Of a DNA stretch of 64,000 nt, positions 30,470 to 44,800 are shown one piece after another (the stretch's first letter is position 1; each line of letters starts with the position of its first letter). Below the pieces are notes generated by a model. That model saw only the letters and a program-made list of their open reading frames with translations, was not told the origin of the DNA and ran no database searches. Source of the stretch: Tigriopus japonicus (lineage: Eukaryota; Arthropoda; Copepoda; Harpacticoida; Harpacticidae); NCBI GenBank assembly GCA_010645155.1, contig CM021321.1, positions 6,312,884 to 6,376,883 of the forward strand, written 5' to 3'. The translations under genes were made by a program, and so were the position numbers.

Positions 30470-32544
30470 CTTCTGGGGGGACTCTTTTATCCTGGAAGTA
30501 GAAATACAAACGAATGGAATCCTTGTCACGTGATGCAGTATTTGCTGGCTCAAACCTTTTGGAAATGCACTTGTCTAGGTAGTTTAACAAAGCTTGAAAG
30601 CGGTGCAAATGCGTTCTTCCAAATCCTTGTTGAAGGACCAAAAGACAAACATGGCCTTTCAGTTTGCGAACTGTCTGCTTTTAATTCGAAGTGTTGGCCA
30701 CAAAAAAGGATGGTTTTTTTCATTTTGAGATAAGAAATGTTTTCTAAAAAAAGAGCTCTGCTTGGGGGCAACGCTTTATTCTGCCCATTTGCAAAAACAA
30801 AGTAGGTCGTATATTATCTTATTAACGACAGAAATGCAAATGGCTCAAGTGTGCTATTAACATAAAAAGGCGAGAATATAAAAAGAGGACACTCGAAGAT
30901 CTTGATTTTGATATTAATATGATCTTGAAGATTCACAACACCCTGTTTAGGTCGAGTGGATGGATGACAAAATAAAACAGAAGGATTTTCTTTGAATGAA
31001 ATTTGACAACTTTCAGTTGTTGTTCCAATCTATATCTCCAACTCTATCATATAAGAATCATTTGCCAAAAAACAAGATGCATTACTTGACTTTCAAAAAA
31101 TTAGTCCAAAGTGAAACGTGTTCTTATCTTCAATTAACAAAATAAGCAAGGAAAGCTACTTTTATTGAACCGGATGTGCGCACTCAAACACTAATCAAAC
31201 TGCTTCCAGTACCAAAAAATAAGGATCCACGGAGGAGAGATACGTAATGGTGCATTTGATATCAGACTATCATTCCGGTACTTTCAATGGATTTCTCGGA
31301 AAACTGCCAAACGTGGAAAAATGCACTTCGTATTGCCTGGAGCTCCTGTGGCAAACGGGCAAAATAAACCAAGCGGATTGTTATTCTGAGACTGTAAATT
31401 GGCCTTAAGGTGAATCAATAGGAGCTCAGTTGTTTTTAAAATTTAGTCACTTTTGGTCGAATAATAGAGGAACACCCTTCAGGGCTTAAAAACAACCGAG
31501 AGTGTCAAGAATCCGTGCATTTTCTTGGAACCTGACGAACTAAGTTTTTGCTTTCTTCTCTGTTTTCAACTATTAGGTGAGATTCTCGTGTGTATAAAAA
31601 GAAAAGAAAAGAAAAGGAGAGGAGACTCTTCATTTTTTTACGTTTCACTCGCACTTGAAGAAATAAAGTTCCTCTTTGATAAAAGTGTTTATCTTTATTC
31701 AGTTTCATTATTTTTTTAATTTCCTCGATTTTTATGGTTAAAAGGTCTTAGATAAGGGTTCTTTTCCTCATCCAAGTTTTTGATTAACAACCTTTTTTTC
31801 TTGGCCGTTTTTAACCCAGTAAGAAAAAAAACTACAAAAAGTATTTTTTCCATGTTTTAAATACACTGCCAATTACGTAAGGCCCAAAACTATGATCAAA
31901 TTAGTGTTTTTAGCCTTTTTAAAATTAGCTCTTTATTACCTCTTTTTCCAAAAAAAAAAAATAGCTCTTTTAGCTCGAAAATTTGCCCCTAAACTGAGGT
32001 ATTTAGCTCTTTTTGATCTTAAACAATTGGACACGCTGAACATACCTGTCTTCAGTTCAAAATTCTTCTATGCCAAAAAATAAAGCCTTCATATTTAGCC
32101 AGAAATAACTTTATGTGCTGAGTTGTAGCTGAATTACAAAGAATGATTACCAGAATGACTAAAGGCATCTTTGAATTCAATATTACCATTTTTGATACGG
32201 TTGGGGGATTAATTTTTTTAATTTTTTTTTGGCCTTTTTGGAGTAAATTAAATTTATTTTTTTTGGTGAAAATCAGTAAATTTTTCTATGCACTCTTTTG
32301 ATTACCTACCATATTCCAGACATGGGCTTGTCAAAGGACACCATTTATTTTGGAAAAACGGCATTGTTATTCAAAGGCCAAATCAGAAATTTTGTGATGA
32401 CAAAGTTCGTCAGAAATCATGTAAAGGAAAAAGAAACAGGCTTCTTAAACATGCCAGATTTTCACCCAAAACTCATCATCACTCTTTCATAATACTCAAT
32501 CAGAATGACAAAGTGAATTCATTACGCACATGGAACATCTTTTA
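30470..32544. other. Intergenic, no gene seen
   Basis: AT-rich with long A and T runs (for example near 31780-31960 and 32215-32265). No supported gene; this is the 3' flank of the GPCR gene. Confidence 0.4.
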
Positions 32545-32550
32545 TTTATT
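32545..32550 (-). terminator. Poly(A) signal for the GPCR gene
   Basis: AATAAA on the minus strand lies about 275 bases after the GPCR stop codon, with an overlapping second copy at 32541-32546. Confidence 0.45.
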
Positions 32551-32823
32551 CACATCCAAAACAACAAGATAGAACACCCATCAATGAACAATCGGCATTC
32601 TTCAACGTATAATACGCACACCACGTGGGAATGAATGAGCGGCAGCACTCGCTTCATTTTGAGTCAGAGCGATTGTCTTGGGTGGAACTTTCCTCAAAAA
32701 GGTTGCAAGGCTCTTCTCCCTCAAGCGTTTGTCAGATTCTCATGTGAAGGTTACATCTCGGTTGTCTTCCATCCAAACCGTCTGATAATGGGCTAGCTCA
32801 TCACGATTGGTCGGTCTAGAGTA

Positions 32824-35800
32824 CTAAAGCACCGTCTCGCTTTGGTTGGGCATGAATCGGCGGGATTTCCCGCCACAACTCGTTCCATTTGAACTGGCAA
32901 AGCTCGAGATCGAATTGGAATGAGTGCGATCATAGCGGTGTTGTTGGTTCTTCGTGCTTCCCAAGGGAGAAGCATGTTGAGAATTGAGCACCACCGTGTC
33001 CAAAGGTTCTGTGGTCGTGGTGGTAAAAGCGCACGTGGGTGAGCTTCGTCCATAGCGACCAAAGAGTTTGGCCCGACCAGAATTAATGGAACGGCTCTGG
33101 AACATGAGGTTGGAATTAAAAACGATTGAGCTGGAAAGACACCAAAAGCGGGAAGAATTTAATGGCACAAGGCATGCGAAGCGACAACCGGGTTATTGGA
33201 TTGGAGCAATGCGTGAGTGAGATGATGAAATGGAGTACAAAAACAGCACTCGGTGAGGGTGAGAGACACATTGACACAAATAGGTCAAGATCATTCCATT
33301 TCCAATTGGAAAGAAGTGCTTTTGAAACTTGCAATTGACAACAGGGAGTCTCCTTTGAGATAGTCTAGACTAGATAGATGGTCGGTGTCAAATAATTGTC
33401 AAAAAGAGGAACTCTCAATAAGAATACAGGATGAGAAGAATGTTCTTTGGACGAGATTACGGATAATACCGTAGGTCTAAAATCTTCAAACATTGTGTCT
33501 CTAAGACTTACATGTCTTTCCAGGAAGAATAACATGAATCGTAATGATCTGGGAGTCTGTCAGCCATGCTTAAAATTTTGAATGAAGGTAAATCCGGAAT
33601 AATCCTCGGTTTTTTGAAGACAAAACTTGGAGATTCGAGGGATTAAACGGTAGGCGACATGACAGTCTTAACTGTGAATACTCGAATTGAATCCAGACTC
33701 CAAGTTATTTCATTGTTTGTTTCAAAACTACCTGTAATGCCTTTCCATTTCAAAAAATGCCAGTCTCAAGATGAAATTGTTACTTGTAATTCGTTTAAAG
33801 TTCCATGGCGACTTCATTCCAACTCACTATCTTTCCCATTAAAAGGAAGTCTTTGCAAATTTTTGTGTCAGCTAGTGCCCTATGATATTGAGAGTATGGT
33901 CATAAATGACGCAAAATACACAATTTGTCCAATATAGATCTTTTTAGTATCCCTCAAGTCCAAGATGGAATTTGATAGCTGAACGAGTTTTAGCAAAGTA
34001 CAGAAGATGGCGTTGCTTGTGATTGTACTTTTTAGGGAACCGATAATGATGGAATGAAAGGGCTTTTGGACGAAATTCTGGTAGAAATTGCGGTTTCGGT
34101 GGAAAAATCATACAGGATGGTGTTTGAGTGAATACTGAAAGGTTTTTCCCCAGTTACAAAATTCGATCCGTCCTTCGTTTTTCCCTTGGGAAAAATGATC
34201 GTGAGGTGAACTGTGTATTCTGGTCGAAACTTTCGGTTTCGGTTTAGAGTCATTTCTGTCCATCACGTGAATTTGAGCACTAGTCCTTACTACTTAGAAA
34301 TGCAGTATGGACCATTTCTCTCTTTTGAGAAAGTGACTTCAAGATCTCGAGTGAACGACACCCGGAATGGATAGTTTTGTTTATAAATGTCAACATGTTC
34401 TCAAGAAATTCATTAATGTTCCTCAAAACCTCCAATCTCCACTAACTCTTAATCCTTATCAACCCGAGTCTTTGGATTCCACTCCAAAACTTATTGAGAG
34501 ATCCTTGGTCTTGAGTCAATCGATTGATTTCTGATCCTCAACATACGATAAAAATCGCACTGAAGATGTGTTCTAGTTGTAAAAGAGATCATTGAAATCG
34601 TTAGCATTCATTCTGATTTGTTTTAATTGGCCTTAAATTAGGGATGGATCGAAAGCACTTTCGGCAGAAATTACGGTTTCGACTATGGCTACCGAAACCG
34701 GGAGCACGCATGCACTGGAAGGAATTGAGTTTGACAAGATTGATTTTTTTGGTCCAAAACCTAACTTAGATTTTCCAATTTTTTAAATTTGCGATTACCT
34801 AACATGGAACACGTAGTAGTTTGAACTTTTAAAGTGAATTTTATCCATTAAAAAATTCGTAGTCAGCTGCTTCCGGTTTCGGCTAAGCTCTCTTCGGCCT
34901 TAGATCAAAAAAAATGTAGATGAAGTACGAGTTTGTAGAGCGCCATCTAGGGTGGTAATTCCAAAAGAATAAATTAGTCAATTGAAGGAGATCATCTCTT
35001 GCAAAAAAGATCAGTTCCATTTATTTTCTCTTTTGCAGGTTGTAAAAACGTTGCATGTAAAAACGTTGCAGTGTGTTCGTTAAAAAAATCATGTAACCAG
35101 TTCACATTTCTGTTCCAATCTTTTCAATTTCCTCTTGAACGAGCCACTTTAGGAATGATATACATCTCACAAATTGAATTATAATAACAAATACCTGAAT
35201 AATACCTCATATGTTTTTACTGACACGTTGTTTACTCAATCAAACACGGAATCACGAACTGATTGAGTTGACTTTTAGTTAGTCTCAGAAAAACGTAGAA
35301 AAACATGTAATACATTGACGTTAAATTTGACAACATTTGTTTTTGAGATGATTAGTTTCCAGCAAAACAAAACATCAAATGCTCATATTCTGTAGAGTGA
35401 TGTGGAAACACAGTGAAACATATAGGAAGTTAAAGTGAATGCCGTTCTCAAAGAATGTTATGTGCAAATGACCTGCTTTAGCTATCAAGTCTTTACAACA
35501 TTAGTCAACACTAAAATACATGTTTTCTCTTTTGGAAGGATCAAAACCAAGGTCAACTTTTTAACCTTCTATGTACAGTCCTAATATTGCGTGGGCATCG
35601 TTTTCCCTTTTTCCTTGTCATCTTGAAGACAACGCTTGTCGTACGTACAATAACTTGAAAGGGCTCTCTCTCATTTTGATGTCTCACTCCTCTTCATAAA
35701 GAGCATTTATTATAATCATATGATAGGCAAGAGTGCATGTAAAAGAGATTCAAAGGAATCCAAAATCGACACGAAATCTAACGTGTTTTCATTAAGTTTT

Positions 35801-38800
35801 CTGATGTCATCATATCATTCTTCATTGTGTTTGCCAATGTTTGACGCAAACGCTGTCAATTAAAATCTTCAGAATCCTAAAATCCAAAGAGACGTGTTAA
35901 GTTCTGGCACGTTTATTAGCTTTTTAGGTGAATCAAGCTGCGCCAAAAAAAATCAGGTTTCGTCCTGGTGCCAATTTTAGGAACTTTCCACCTCTTTTAG
36001 TGGTACAAAAAAGACTGAATTAACCACATATGGTCAAAATGACAGAATAAAGCCAATTCATACATTTTACGCTCTATTCTCCTCTGAACTTAAGGAAGGC
36101 ATAAATTTTTACTCCGATGATTTATTGAGTTGAAAATTACATAATGAAAAACGTGTTTGATTTTTTGTGACATTTAATGAGTCTCCTTTTACGGGGTCTA
36201 AAGAAGCTCATCAAAACTAAAAAAGTGGCGCCATTCAGGTCGTCACAAACCGTTGAATTATTATTTTTCTCAACAAAAAAGGGGATTAGAATTGACGTTC
36301 CCTCTTGTTCATAATATTTGTTTTCTTTTGCTATCCATGATACTTGGTGTTAGTCTTATCAGTCAGCTTTGAAAGGTCATTGTCGAGTCCGTTTAAAATC
36401 CAGAGACCAAAGAATTAGAGTTAATAAAATGAGTTACAAAGTCCTTGGTCAAGTACGAATAGTCACAATAAATGCAGTCTTGCAATGTTCATTTCCTGTC
36501 GCGAAAACATCGTCCACAAATATGTAACGTCACAGCGACCAAGACTTTTCAATGCCAGAAGGGGGAAAGTTGTCCCCTCATCACACGAACGCCTCAGAAG
36601 ATTTGGGTAACGCAGCACTAAAGCCACACTGCATTGTCTGTCTGTATTTCTGAATGATTATTGATATATCAAATTAAGTTAGTTTATACGTTGAAAAAGA
36701 ACAATCGGACATACCATCCCCACGTTTGGAGAAGGAGTCATGCAGTAGTGCGAGATGAGACGGTTCTTCTTAACTCACCACGAGGCCTCCAGGCCCTCCT
36801 CCTCCACCTCCTCCTCCACCGCCTCCTACCCCTCCTACCCCTCCAGCACCACCAAAACCTCCGGCTGTTCCACCTCCACCCATGCCGCCCAAAAGGCCAT
36901 GGGTAAAGGCCCCGCCAGTGAGGCCGCCATCGTTGCCTCCATAACGAGCTCGGAAGGATCGGAGACATTTCTTACGGATGGCCTCTAGAACCTGTAAATA
37001 CGAACAATGTCGTTGAATTAGTGTAAGAACGCTAGTAATAAAGATTGCTATGCCACTTTAATGCAAAAAGCGGCGTGGAGTTTGCACGGGTCCTTGCTAG
37101 ACATCAACACTTATGAAGAGGGGTGCAGATTTCCGACAAAAAAAGTGCTCAAAAAGATGTTCATTTGCTATTTGTCAGTTTTGTCCATTTATCTACAGGT
37201 TCGTTTCATTTGCCATTTCCATTCGACAGTTTCTCGTTTTAATGTGACACTTTTGATCAAATGGACTATCAAGACACAATTTCGGACGTAAAAAAACGAG
37301 ACCAAAAAACGGTTCGATCTTAAGAAACGAGCCCAAAAGTGTTTGTTTAAACCTGAAAACCGAAAGATTTTTTTCGAAGAATATCATGGGGAATTTTTTA
37401 TCGACCCTAAGGTACGATAATTTTTAAGTTTAATGCCATTTCTAGCAATTTTAAGGTTTATTTGCCAGTTTTTGCCATTTCGATATTTATTTGCCATTTT
37501 TAGGGCTTAAAAGGTAAGTTAGTGTGCCAAAAATCTGCACTACTTGTTAGGTTGTGTTCTGAGGTTCTCAGTAAACTACATAGAAGCTAAGGAACACTCA
37601 TGAAATGGTTCCATCAAAGTAACTAGGAGCGACGAACATAAGAGAGGAGACCTTGTTCTTCTGAGTAAAACTTGGAATCTATATTCGTCGAGCATTAGGA
37701 AAAGGAAAATGGTATCGAGGAACAACTCGGAGCATAAACATGGTAATTGGTATCAACGAGTGCAACCATAGTACATCATCTAACACTACTTTGTGTCAAG
37801 TCCATATAAAGTTGAAAAATTGGTGGCAATACAAAAGCCATGTTTATTGCAGGGATTTTGCAACCATGGCAACCTAGCTTCTAGAATTCAATTTGCCAAC
37901 CATTTTCATCTCTATGAACGAAGAACTGTTAACCATAAAAATCTTTGTAGATTTTGCATTAATTTGACAACATTTTCCAATATGGTGTCAAACGATTGAA
38001 CTCTTCTTCTTACGAGACTTTACTTGTGTTCGACACAAACTAATTTCGTATTTGTGTCACATGAACTTCAGAGTTAAAAATAATTCTCTATTTTATCCCC
38101 TGCACAATGAGTGAGCCAATCCTGTTCTGACAGGTTTTTTTTTAGAAAAAACAAGCTCATTCATTTTTGCTCCATTCTGCACCACGCTTTGAGATGGCAC
38201 ATAATATTTATTCCTTTGTTTGATTTCATTGATAAGTCAAATATGGGTGCTTTTATGTTTTTACAGCATTGAAGTTGGTTGACATGAAAGAAGCTCATAG
38301 GAAAGAAGCATCAACTAGGTCAAGTTGTTGGTCTTTTTTGAAGCTTCAAATGTTTGCCGCTGTTGTCGCCACCATCAACCCAGGAAGTTCAAGTAAAAAA
38401 AAGATTATGCACTCAGTTTCAGTGACTCATGCCAATAACGATCAATTCAGGTATCACATTTTACAGTAAACAGTGCTCATGCTACTGCTTTGATATTTTT
38501 TCGGGTCAAATGCTCCTATTAGTTGTATTTCCCTCTCTTGCACTTGGTTTGTTGGGCTTTTTTGAAGCTTCACGTTAAAGCCACGTGTTCCTAGAGTCAA
38601 GGTGACGCTGCTTTCCCATGAGCTTCTTTAGTTGACACGATTCGGTTGATTGGGACATAAAAAAGCATTCCTCGTCTGCCTTAGCATCTGATTCCTCATT
38701 CTAAAGGTTGCTTAAGGCCAATGTTGCATTTTTGCATTAAGTCAAAGGGCCCATTATTTATTCATGAAGGCATCAAGTGCTTCAAGTGCACGACCTACAA

Positions 38801-41800
38801 GGGTGTATGAAAGTTTATGCCAAGGGCCTGTTGGTAGTGGTAATCCAATATAGCCGGTAGCCCTAAGGACTCAAAGACCACAACGGGGGTGAATTCGAGT
38901 CGAAGGCCTTTGGAAAAGTTTAGAATTCTGTCACGTCCGGGAAAAAAGAGAAATTTCGCTCACACATGTCAAATATCAGGATGGAGAGAGATAAAAGGCA
39001 GGATGAGTAAATGATGTTTACTTACGTCAGAATTTAGGAAACAGAACAGCAACGAAACCATGAAACCCTGTGAAGAGGAAAATTGAATCTCTTTGAATGC
39101 GGTTTTATTAACGTGATTTGGAAGAAAAAAAGAAAAGTGCATTAAAAAAAACGAGGACGTCTTCATAGTAGCCAAGCACTACTGAATTTCATGGAGTGAG
39201 ATCCTTTTATTTTCTTTTGTGGTTGCGGATTTTTTATTACCGCTCCAAGAAATGCGATTACTGAATACAACTAACATTTGTATGATATTTGTTCTACCAA
39301 CGGGTTACTGTTGAACAAAAATAGTAATCAAAAATTTGTCCAATCCTATCGTAAACGTTGTTAGAGCATTAACTCCGCCGTATTCATGATGAAGCAGGAA
39401 TAATTATGATTTCTACTATGATTAATTCAATCGCGTTTTTCGGAATGAAACCTTGCTTGCATTGGGTAGGCCACGTATTTAAAATTTCAGCTTAATTGGA
39501 TCGTCGGACAAATTCAAGGAGAGAATACCATCCCCTCTCAAAGCTTAGTGCAAATCCTACTGAAAAGAAATGATTTAGCCCTTTTGTGGTAAATGTTGCA
39601 CTACAAAAGGGGAGTTCAGTCATTCTTTAGGAATTCTTAATACGTAGGTTTAAGATGGAATAACTTTTCACTTCAGCATTCGATTAAGCTAAGAATTGAA
39701 GTATGTTGTCTACCCACTGCATGTCTCATTTGCAGAAGAGCGCGATTGAATAGATCCTCCTAGAAATCATGATTATCATCACTAGCCTCTCACTCCAGGA
39801 AATTCAGTGCTTCTTCGACAGATTTCTTCTTTCGAAGATCTAATTTCATCAAGTATTGAAAGCATGAAACCTTGATTCCTACAATGAAGGACAATCCAAA
39901 AATGTGTTTAAAATATTAACGGTTTGTTTTTGACAATTTGACTTCAGCATTGATAATTAATTTCATTGCTGAAAAGTTCCCCATTGACAATATGTAACGT
40001 TTTCGGTTTTGGTACGTGAATATAATGGCAACAATCAACTTACAACTTCAGCCAAGGCTCTGCCAATCATTAAACTACGTAATTTGTCTCTTAACTGCAT
40101 GTTTGGGCATCATCAGGATGTTTCAAAGGCGATCAAAGGAGACGCAACCTCAAACTTGATCCGTACATTGGCATCAAGAAAGTTTCAAATCAAACTTGGC
40201 AGTCCACAAAACTGCGGGCTGAATGTAAACCGTCTTGGCAAAGCCCTTTTAAAATACGCCTTGATCTGTTTAAAGTCTGGCTTACTTATTATTTGGCTTG
40301 AGGTTCATAAGCGACCTTAAGTGGGTTGCCTGGAGACTAAATTGGGACCAAGTTTGCCCATTGTTCAAGTTGCAACCTTCAACAACATATTGACGGAAAA
40401 CTTTGAACTTGAATGAAACGAGAGCTTTTTTTCCTGTTCAAACTTCGGGGGTTTTCCCATTTCCCTGTATTTTAAGTGTTTCTTTGAATTGACAGGAATT
40501 TCGTTTCTCTTTCCATTAATTGCCATAATATTTCAGAGAGCACAATAAAATCAGAAGAAATGTGGATAAAAAAATCTGTTCACATTTTCATGTCTTAACC
40601 TTTTGCATCTAACATTACAAGGCTATTTGACGCTTCATAAATCTGCCATTAGTCAAGGGATGCCAGAATTTCTTATAAGATGGATGAGTTTCGTCCTTTT
40701 GGAGCTAAGGAAAACTAAGGATATCTAGAACTTTCGCAGATCTTTGTAGAACCTATTCAACCTGAATGGTCAGACTTCCTGTGAAAAAAATCAGCTTTTT
40801 GGCTTTCCTATCGTCACAATATACGTCGTGAGATTTCAGATCTCGAGTCTCACATTGTTAAGCTTGAATTACGGGAAAGTTTCAAATTGCCGTGGATCTG
40901 ATATTTCGTCCAAACTGCCTGGCCTTGGATCATTGAAGACCATTGAACAAGTCCTTTTTTTTGTTTCCAATTTCAAGGAAAGATTGTCGGACTTGCATCA
41001 TGGGAACATCTCTGAATCATGAAAAAGACATTTTGATGACAAAAGATGTTTTGGGCATCAAATTGATAATTGACCTTTAAGGCCACAATTTGGCTTTGTT
41101 GAAACTCTTGAATGAATTGCACCAATTTTGATCAACCTCAATGGCTGTAGTGTGATATAGTAAGACCATAGACCAATGAATCTCGGTTCGCTATGGTAAG
41201 ACTCAAAAACAAAGGGTTATTTAATCTTTACCTGAAACGAGGATGTAACCGAGGACACCACTTCATACACATACTCCAAGGCCGAACCATCCTTTGGTCT
41301 CATGGGTAACAACATGAAATGAAGGCCAAGGATAGGCACCAACATCAAAGCAGCGCGAGCGGCCTTCATGGTCGTGGCTGTACTGCTGTTCACGTTACTA
41401 AAACGAGATAAAAGACACGAAAATCCAATCAGATTCCCGTCTTTCAAGAATATTAAGCACGAAGGAATGACATGAAGGCCAATGGCGACATAAACATTGC
41501 TTTTTAGTCCATATGAGACCTTTAACCATAGACTTCTCGACTGCTGGATAAGTACAACTGAGCACGTGGTTAGTAAACCATATGAAAAACCGGTTTGTTA
41601 TCAATTCACAACAGATTGTCGATTGTAAGGGCTAGCATCAGCTGTAAGGTCAAATTTTATCAAATTTAAACTCATCCAATCAAAGGACCCACCAAACCCC
41701 AGCTGATGGCTACAAAGGCTATAGTTTTAGTACAAAGATTGGAGGTATAATTCCACAGAACTGCGGGCCTACGCATGGATCACTAAAGACCTGGATGCCT

Positions 41801-44800
41801 CCACTATTGGCAAAAGCCGTTTTTTGTTCTGGCCCATTCAGAGAAAACTCTAATTAAACCATTTCTTTAGCTCGTAATTCAAAGCTCATGCATGTGCTTA
41901 ATTTCAAATTGATCAACTGAAATTTGCGGCAGTTAGAGAAATTCAAAGCATAGAACGACAATCAATTTTCCGACTGAAGTTCATTAACACCAATAAGTTG
42001 TCCAAAAGGACAATTGTAGGGTCAATTTGTCTCTTTCTTCCGTTTCTATGTACTGTAACTAGTGATGGACCGAAAGGGCTCATAACCGAAACCGAAAGTT
42101 TCGGCCGAAAGAGGGCTTAACCGAAACCGAAACCGAAAGCAACTGACTACAAAATTGTGTAAATGCAAAATCCACCTTAAAAATCAAATTGCTCATGTGT
42201 TCGATGTTGGGTAGGGCGTAGATTTTGAAAAATCGGGAATTTTATTCCCGAATTCAAATAATTTATTTTAATTCAGTGGTTTTTGGACGAAAAAATTTTC
42301 GATTTTGTTGTCAAACTCGGTTTCGGTAGGCATAACCGAAACCGAAACCAAAATCGAAATTTCGGCCGAAAGCGCTTTCGGTCCATCACTAACTGCAACT
42401 ATTACTAATTTCGAAAAATTGTTTCTCGCAAAGGGAGCCACGAATTGTGCTGAAATTGAGCAATCGACATCTTCAAATGCCAGAATTATCAATCTGGTCA
42501 AAAAAAAAATCGTTTTCTTGAATGGAGTTTGATATATGGAAATCCAAAGTTGAACACTTGCGCAGAGGCTTCCATGTCTTAAGTTTTCCTTGGCCTACAA
42601 GTGGATGGCTCTGTGGTCCACCATTACTGATTTCCTCGATAGCCTTTTGCCAATCAAAAATTGCCTTATGTTTTGCTGCCGATACCTGGTATATTCAATT
42701 GTTTTACTATTCGACCGGTTGGGCGTCCAAGATTCAGTAGTCTAGAAATCTACACTTCAGCTGACACAGATTGTTGATTACCTGTTTTCGGATTGATGTC
42801 CGCGTTTTCGACGGATGACTCGGATTACATTGATAACAAAGATGAGGTTGACCACCATCACGAGAACAACAAGGACTCCCAGGTACCAAATACTATCCGT
42901 CGTATCCATCCAACAACTGAGAAAACCATAATGCAGCTGTTAGCACACGCAAACAAAGGCTTGCACTTTCATCAGTTCAAGTACCACTCAATTTAAGAAA
43001 AATCTTTGTCATGTCTTATCTCAAAGACGAAGACCAAAGTCTTCCTTAAGAAACCGTAGTTACGGAAAACTACGTTCAGCGTGAAATCCATGCTCAAAGA
43101 AGCTTTTCCTTGAAGTACGTGGACTCGAGATCGACTTTTCTTTCTTACTTGGCATTTTCCTTGGGCTCCGCCAGTCTTGACCAAGTGTAGGGAACAATGG
43201 AACAAATGGGCAACGACCAGCAACCCACAATGATGGTCCAAATTTGCCAACGTTTCACTCGCCACGTGTTAATCAGCAGAAGCTGGAGGTAGACACCTTC
43301 GCCTAACATCCATGTGTACGTCGAGAGCATGAAATAGTTGGTCACCACATGTAAAAGACGACACCAAACCTAGGCAAAGATCAGCGTTTTTAGTTCGATT
43401 TTTTTTCTTGGAATATGAGGCTCCCAAAAATCTAACAAATAACATTGCTGTAAGAAGACGCGTTGTAGTAATCGGAAACGTGGTTGTATTTTTTTGATGA
43501 AAAAGGCTTTTCAAAAAATGTATTTGAAACTTCAAAGAATGGGACTCTTTCGGTTGCAAAAACAATTTTGAGTAATTTTCGAACAATTTATCTTGCTATT
43601 GATTTCTTAAAAACGTTTCAGAGGAGTTGTTTTGAACTTTAAAGCATACGAAGATAAAATAATGCAGCAAGAAAACTTTTTCGTTCATTTTTTAGCCATT
43701 TTAAGCGTAAGGAATGATTTTCAAAGCCAAAAAGTTGGCTGAAAAATACTTCTTCGGACATTTTTTTATTTAAAACTTACTATTCTTTGGCACGTTTTTT
43801 TCCAAATCATCTGTTTTCAATTGATTTTTTCTGCCCAATTCGTCAAAGAAAATACGAAAAATGCGGGTTTTTTTTTCTTTGTGAATGCATTGAAAAATTG
43901 ATCGATAATGCACTAATTGTTTTCAGTTTCTAAGAAGGGTCTCTGCCGTTAAACAAGGCATGTGAATTTTGACGCAAGAAAATCCATAACATAAGTACTA
44001 CAAAATTATTGATTCAAGTAATTTTCTATTTTTTTTGGCCACACACCTATCAGTCAAACCCCCCTAGGATGTGCCAAAAGTTTGCTAAACCTCTCTTAAG
44101 AGCTCGTCAGGTCCTCTTCCATAGTTTTATCCTACTCTACAACTGTTTCTCTAGTTATGTATTGATGCTGTTCCGAACTACTCGATGATTTTCCTTTTGT
44201 TCCCGTCCATTGGTTCTGCAGTTCTCAATACTTTGAGATCAAGATGAGACGCACCTTTTGTAAATGGCTCAAGGAAAGTCCGATTCCAAAGGAAGACAAG
44301 ACATTTTCAAACGTGTATGAAAAAAAAGACAGGGCAAAAGTAAAAAACTTCGAGTTTCCTGTCGAACTCTCTTTGATCCCTTTTTAATTAAGAAATCGGG
44401 TCAGAGAGAAACATCACCTTGAAGTCGCAAAGAAAACATTGTCGAGGCTCTCTTCATTCGTTCGCGCAGATCCTCAGGTCTACTAAATTTTCTTTCATGT
44501 GGAAGAACATATCGTGTTCCATCTCTAATTGTACGAACATGCTCGTCTTTTTGGGGCGTAGAAATTGGGATATAATGCGTAATAGTCATCATTAGAGTGT
44601 GCCATCGAGCTTACCGGGTTATTCTGTCCCACTTCGGGATTATTGATCACGCACACATACCAAATGATCCAGCAACTATTATTGCTGGCCATAGCCATAA
44701 AAAGGTTCTTGTGCATCTTGATCCTTCCACAATTGAGACTTCTAAATACAAGAAGAAATCATGTTTTGGAAAGACCTTCTTAATCCAAGTATTAAACTCA

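Larger units (their letters stand above)
33097..36778 (-). other. GPCR intron 11
   Basis: A 3.7-kb intron between helix 8/Gly-rich exon and the last exon. Apart from two MITE remnants at 34.0 and 34.6 kb I see no gene in it. Confidence 0.6.

Noticed and set aside
36738..36968. Arg/Trp-rich frame on the minus strand
   Set aside because: It is the wrong frame of GPCR exon 11; the correct frame encodes helix 8 and the Gly-rich tail and joins both neighbours in phase.
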